Part shown: piece after piece, positions 5,621 through 8,844 of the stretch
Layout: each line of letters begins with the position of its first letter
Numbering within the stretch: position 1 is the stretch's first letter
Assembly: GCA_014763835.1 (NCBI GenBank)
Contig: JACXUQ010000037.1
Coordinates: forward strand, 1 to 8,844
Reading direction: 5' to 3'
DNA: 8,844 nt
DNA from: Thiotrichales bacterium
GTDB taxonomy: Bacteria > Pseudomonadota > Gammaproteobacteria > Thiomicrospirales > Thiomicrospiraceae
The notes under the pieces: generated by a model
The model's input: only the letters and a program-made list of their open reading frames with translations
The model's database searches: none
What the model was told of the DNA's origin: nothing
Position numbers and translations under genes: made by a program

Positions 5621-6211
5621 ATGGCAAGCCCGCAACACAATGAGCAGGTAGAGTTTGACGGCACCAAGATGGTATGCGAGCCGGTCAAGCAAGGTGTGAT
5701 TGAAAGTGTTTTGGAGCGCGTTTTATGGAACAGCCGGTTTGTGGTGATGGTGGCGGTGGTGGCCAGTTTGCTGACGGCGTTTGCGATTTTTTACACTACC
5801 TCGGTGGATGTGTTCTACACCATCGCGCACCTGACCCATTATCACGAGTTGGGTGATGCCGACCGCGCCACTTTGAAAGCGCAGACGGTGGCACACGTGG
5901 TCGGTTCCGTGGACGGCTTTTTGCTGGGGGCGATTATGTTGATTTTCTCGTTGGGTCTGTATGAACTGTTTATCTCCAAAATCGATCTGGCGGCCGGCAA
6001 TAGCTCCAGCAAGATTCTGATGATCAACTCGCTGGATGATTTGAAAGACAAGCTGGCCAAAGTAATTCTGATGATTCTGGTGGTGATGTTCTTCGAGCAG
6101 GCGATTTTCCTGAAACCGACCGGTCCGCTGGAACTGCTGTATTACTCGTTGGCGATTATGCTGGTGGCCTTGGCGTTGTTCCTGTCGCATAAAGCCTACA
6201 GCCATCACTAA
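5621..6211 (+). CDS. UPF0114 / YqhA family inner-membrane protein
   Basis: A 196-residue integral membrane protein related to E. coli YqhA; the family's function is unknown. Four hydrophobic helices are visible at about 39-59, 93-115, 146-163 and 168-189. Family marks are the segment YELFISKID (114-122) after the second helix and MINSLDDLKDKLAKVIL (134-150) before the third. The first 35 residues are hydrophilic and likely cytoplasmic, longer than in YqhA (about 164 residues). The C-terminus ends in a histidine-rich SHHKAYSHH-like tail (last residues KAYSHH). ATG 5621 has GAGGAAAA at 5609-5616 as ribosome binding site. The gene lies 28 nt after hslV and before a strong terminator, so the two are probably cotranscribed. 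Whether that reflects shared function is unknown. Confidence 0.87.
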   Translation: MASPQHNEQVEFDGTKMVCEPVKQGVIESVLERVLWNSRFVVMVAVVASLLTAFAIFYTTSVDVFYTIAHLTHYHELGDADRATLKAQTVAHVVGSVDGFLLGAIMLIFSLGLYELFISKIDLAAGNSSSKILMINSLDDLKDKLAKVILMILVVMFFEQAIFLKPTGPLELLYYSLAIMLVALALFLSHKAYSHH

Positions 6212-6229
6212 AATAACGTGAAGGTTTGA

Positions 6230-6275
6230 GACGCTTAAAACGCCGGCTTTGTCCGGCGTTTTTGTTTTTAGCGTC
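6230..6275. terminator. Nested bidirectional intrinsic terminator
   Basis: The inner stem AAAACGCCGG (6237-6246) pairs with CCGGCGTTTT (6253-6262) around the loop CTTTGT and is followed by TTTTT runs on the plus strand. On the minus strand the same stem ends in TTTTAAGC. Outer arms GACGCT (6230-6235) and AGCGTC (6270-6275) could extend the pairing. It sits between two convergent genes, UPF0114 ending at 6211 and the ABC ATPase ending at 6303, so it can serve both. Confidence 0.9.
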
Positions 6276-6302
6276 TTGATGGCGTGCCTATGCGCTTAAA
6301 AC

Positions 6303-7019
6303 CTAAATGAACGTTTCGGTGGTTTCGGGTGGCGGCAGGGTGTCGACCTTGCCGGCGACGATTTTGAGAATTTTGTCGCAATACGACAGCAGGCGTTCGT
6401 CGTGGGTGACCATAATAATCGCTACTCGCTGTTCCTTGGCAATTTGACGCAAGAGTTGCACCACGCTGTGAGCACGTTCGATGTCAAGTGCGGCGGTGGG
6501 TTCGTCGGCCAAAATAATCTGCGGACGTGTCGCCAGTGCCCGTGCAATCGCTACACGCTGGTTCTGTCCTCCGGAAAGGTCACTGGGCATGGCGTGGAGT
6601 TTTTCTTCCAATCCCAAATAACCCAAGAGTTCGCGGGCACGCGCTTCAACCTGTGGCAAAGGTTCCTGATTCGCCAGCGGCAAGAGGCGGACGTTGTCGA
6701 GTACGTTCAGAAATGGAATCAGGTAGTGCGCTTGAAAGATAAAACCAATTTTTTCACGGCGCAGCGTGCGGGTGTCTTTTTCCAGCCAGCGGTTTTGGTA
6801 AACCTGGGTGTCGCCGAGCCAAATCTCGCCGGATGAGGGGTCAAGTACACAGCCGATCATCATCAGTAGCGTGCTTTTGCCGGCGCCGCTGGGAGCGATG
6901 AGAGCGGCCAGCTCGCCGGGTTTCACTTCAAAACTGGCGCCCTGGATAACGTGCACGGCGTTTTCGCCTTGTCCGAAGGTTTTGTGCAGGTTGTTGACGC
7001 GTATGCCGCCTGTTTCCAT
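6303..7019 (-). CDS. ABC transporter ATPase, DevA/MacB-like exporter family
   Basis: Cytoplasmic nucleotide-binding subunit that would power the adjacent permease. It has 238 residues with a full set of motifs: Walker A APSGAGKST at 42-50 (K48), Q-loop Q96 in GFIFQ, signature LSGGQNQR at 148-155, Walker B IILADEP at 168-174 with catalytic E173, and switch histidine H206 in VTHD. The pattern ADEPTAALD and the spacing match the MacB/LolD/DevA group. ATG 7019 is chosen because GGAGGG at 7029-7024 is placed about 4 nt upstream. The longer open frame begins with a TTG at 7031 inside that ribosome binding site. The permease stop codon (7023-7021) is one base from this ATG, so translation is coupled. 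The substrate cannot be inferred. The LSGGQNQR variant, N where Q is common, is minor. Confidence 0.94.
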   Translation of the reverse strand: METGGIRVNNLHKTFGQGENAVHVIQGASFEVKPGELAALIAPSGAGKSTLLMMIGCVLDPSSGEIWLGDTQVYQNRWLEKDTRTLRREKIGFIFQAHYLIPFLNVLDNVRLLPLANQEPLPQVEARARELLGYLGLEEKLHAMPSDLSGGQNQRVAIARALATRPQIILADEPTAALDIERAHSVVQLLRQIAKEQRVAIIMVTHDERLLSYCDKILKIVAGKVDTLPPPETTETFI

Positions 7020-7020
7020 T

Positions 7021-8169
7021 TTACCCTCCAATCGCCGTAGCCGGGTCGGCTTTCATCACTTTGTACACCCCTACCAGTGAGGCTAGAAACGAGGCGGCGA
7101 GAATGACACTGAACAGCGCCAGCGAGTCGTTCCATAGCAGCACCACACGTTTGGGAAACTGACTGTAAATCAGGTGTGCAAAAAAATTGCCGAATACGAA
7201 GGCAATAGCGCCTAAAAGCAGGGTCTCCTGCACAATCATTTTGATGACTAGGCGGTTGGGAATGCCGATGAGTTTCATAATAGAGATCTCTTTGATTTTT
7301 TCGAGCGTCATGGTGTAGATGATGAGTCCAATGATAATGCCGCTCACCAATACAAGAATCGCAGTAAACAGACCTATTTGCTTGGAGGAGCGTTCAATGA
7401 CGTTGCGGCTCAGAATGGTGGCCTGCTCGCTCTGGGTGTAGGTGGTGAAGTGTTTCCAGGTTTCGATCTCGCTGGCCACGGCGACCGGGGTGTAGCCGGG
7501 ACGAAGGGTGGCTACCACGGTATTGACCAGTTGTGTCTGTTGGCCGCCAATGCCGCGTGCGCGGTCGCTACGGATGCGTGGATTGGAATAGGAGAACTGT
7601 ACGTTCTGGGCGTCTTTTAAGCTGATGTAAATCAATGGATCGCCGCTGGAGGAGACCGTGCCCCGGGTCACGCCTACCACGCTGTAGGTGTCACGTCCTA
7701 GCGCAATCTGTTCGCCCAGTTGAAAACCGGTTTTGTCGGTCACGACCATTTCGTAATGTTGCGCTCTGAGGGCGCGCCCTTGAATGAGACGTTCGGGCGA
7801 AACCGGCTGAAAATCGCCGGCCGGGTCGTAGCCCACGGCGAGGACGCGAATGGCCTGCTGCTGACGGTTATAGAGTTGGAGGTTTTGGAAGGTCAGGGCG
7901 GCCGCTTTATCAATGCCGTCAAGCGATTTGAGTGTATCCTGTGTGTCTTGATGGAGTCGCGACGACTCGGCAAAGGGGCCGAGCGTGTCCTGCTGCACAA
8001 TCCACAGGTCGGCTTGAATGTCGTTGAGCAGAATACGCGCGTCGTCTACCATGCCGCGATAGACGCCGATCATGATCAGTACGATGCCGAGCAGCATTCC
8101 CACACCCATGGCGGTGACCAGAAACTTGCTTAAGGTGTGGCGGATGTCTTGGTAGGCGAGGTGAATCAT
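7021..8169 (-). CDS. ABC transporter permease, DevC/MacB-like (FtsX domain)
   Basis: A 382-residue inner-membrane protein with MacB topology. One helix lies near the N-terminus (about 16-36), followed by a large periplasmic domain (about 40-262) and three C-terminal helices (about 266-287, 314-336 and 349-369). The cytoplasmic coupling segment EKIKEISIMKLIGIP (290-304) is the FtsX-type signature. The opening HLAYQDIRHTLSKFLVTAMGVG is typical of DevC-type permeases. Such proteins work mechanically with an ATPase and a periplasmic membrane fusion protein to push substrates out through an outer-membrane channel. The ATG at 8169 overlaps the upstream stop as ATGA and has no Shine-Dalgarno of its own, pointing to translational coupling. 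The substrate is unknown. Relatives export glycolipids, peptides or drugs. Confidence 0.92.
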   Translation of the reverse strand: MIHLAYQDIRHTLSKFLVTAMGVGMLLGIVLIMIGVYRGMVDDARILLNDIQADLWIVQQDTLGPFAESSRLHQDTQDTLKSLDGIDKAAALTFQNLQLYNRQQQAIRVLAVGYDPAGDFQPVSPERLIQGRALRAQHYEMVVTDKTGFQLGEQIALGRDTYSVVGVTRGTVSSSGDPLIYISLKDAQNVQFSYSNPRIRSDRARGIGGQQTQLVNTVVATLRPGYTPVAVASEIETWKHFTTYTQSEQATILSRNVIERSSKQIGLFTAILVLVSGIIIGLIIYTMTLEKIKEISIMKLIGIPNRLVIKMIVQETLLLGAIAFVFGNFFAHLIYSQFPKRVVLLWNDSLALFSVILAASFLASLVGVYKVMKADPATAIGG

Positions 8170-8844
8170 GGAAAAACCCGAGCGCCGTTAAACAAGGGTT
8201 TTTTGTTTTTGTCTGGCACGATGATTTCGCTGCCAGTGTGCAAAGTGAACAGGCCGGGTGCGCTGGTTTGGGCGGCCTGAAAGGCGAAGTGGGTAGGATT
8301 GCTGGCCAGTACGTTTACCTCTACAAAGTGCGCTTGTCCGTTTTCCTTGAGCCAAAGGCCTTGCTGCGACTGATAGATTGTCAGAGCGGCGTTGGGCAGT
8401 TGCAGAACGTTTTTGAGTGCATGGCTGTGGATTTTGACTTGTGCCTGTTCAAACAGGAATGGCGGCGGCATGGGCGGGTTGAAGGCCAGGTAGACCACAC
8501 GCTCCAGCGTCACCGGATCACTCTGCGCATCAATGCGTTTAACATAGCCCTGAAACACTTGGCTTGGTTGTGATCGCAGACGGATTTCAGCGGGCTGATT
8601 GAGTGCAAGGCGCCCGCTGACGCGCTCATCAATATAGGTTTTGACCCACAGCGATTGTGGGTTAAGTACTTTAAAGATCGGCTGACCCGCTACCACGCTT
8701 TCACCAGCTTCGGCAAGGCGTTCCACTATCATCAGGGCTTCGGGGGCGTAAAGTTTAAGGTTGTCGAGTTTGACCTTGACGACATCCAAACTCTTTTCGA
8801 TGCGTTCGAGTTCGGCGTGAATCAATTGTAAGCGGGTGTGGGCG
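8166..8844 (-). CDS. HlyD-family periplasmic membrane fusion protein, 5' end off window
   Basis: About 225 C-terminal residues are visible; the frame stays open to the right edge, so the N-terminal anchor and first coiled-coil arm are missing. What remains starts with the end of a coiled-coil helix (LIHAELERIEKSLDVVKVK). It then has the second half of the lipoyl-like barrel (LYAPEALMIVERLAEAGE, GQPIFKVLNPQSLWVKTYIDE), a beta-barrel domain (GRLALNQPAEIRL to VYLAF) and a membrane-proximal C-terminal domain. The usual APFDG after the helix is here APEAL, a mild departure. An in-frame TTG at 8825 could be mistaken for a start, but the coding sequence clearly continues upstream. The protein would bridge the DevC-like permease to an outer-membrane TolC-type channel, which is not encoded here. 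The MFP-permease-ATPase order matches devBCA. Confidence 0.9.
   Translation of the reverse strand, partial: AHTRLQLIHAELERIEKSLDVVKVKLDNLKLYAPEALMIVERLAEAGESVVAGQPIFKVLNPQSLWVKTYIDERVSGRLALNQPAEIRLRSQPSQVFQGYVKRIDAQSDPVTLERVVYLAFNPPMPPPFLFEQAQVKIHSHALKNVLQLPNAALTIYQSQQGLWLKENGQAHFVEVNVLASNPTHFAFQAAQTSAPGLFTLHTGSEIIVPDKNKKPLFNGARVFP

Noticed and set aside
1..8844. CRISPR array, insertion sequence, tRNA or phage island
   Set aside because: No regularly spaced repeats, transposase motifs, tRNA-like cloverleaf or phage genes were seen. The xerC gene is the housekeeping recombinase, not a mobile-element integrase, judging by its C-terminus and its dapF-DUF484 neighbours.

Overview
The window reads as a chromosomal segment of a gammaproteobacterium. 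The block dapF - DUF484 - xerC is the classic gammaproteobacterial dapF-yigA-xerC order. HslV, HslU and the DUF971 protein are also of the gammaproteobacterial type, and base composition by eye is moderately GC-rich and even along the window. A sulfur-oxidising lineage such as Thiomicrospira/Hydrogenovibrio relatives would fit, but nothing here proves the genus. There is no RNA gene, CRISPR array, insertion sequence or phage gene. Gene density is high, and no gap without a gene exceeds about 180 bases.

Layout. (1) Positions 1-1647, minus strand: hslU (ATPase/unfoldase of the HslVU protease) followed by a DUF971 gene that runs off the left edge. (2) Positions 1648-1823: a divergent intergenic region with a perfect TATAAT box facing hslU. 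(3) Positions 1824-4335, plus strand: dapF (diaminopimelate epimerase), a DUF484 GAF-like protein and xerC (tyrosine recombinase), tightly packed. (4) Positions 4431-4970: an orphan type IV pilin-like gene. (5) Positions 5056-6211, plus strand: hslV (peptidase of HslVU) and a four-helix UPF0114/YqhA membrane protein. (6) A nested hairpin terminator at 6230-6275 separates this from (7), a minus-strand three-gene exporter, 6303-8844. That exporter is a HlyD-type membrane fusion protein (5' end outside the window), a DevC/MacB-like permease and its ATPase, joined by an ATGA overlap and a 1-nt gap.

The most notable point is that hslV and hslU, which encode obligate partners and usually form one operon, lie on opposite strands about 3.4 kb apart. 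They remain on either side of dapF-DUF484-xerC. This is the pattern expected if an ancestral dapF-DUF484-xerC-hslV-hslU-DUF971 run had the dapF-to-hslV part inverted relative to hslU. Other points worth checking are an exact 19-bp direct repeat inside xerC associated with an N-terminal insertion, the orphan pilin between xerC and hslV, and an inverted repeat just downstream of that pilin gene's likely -10 box. I see no convincing wholly new system; most genes belong to well-known families.
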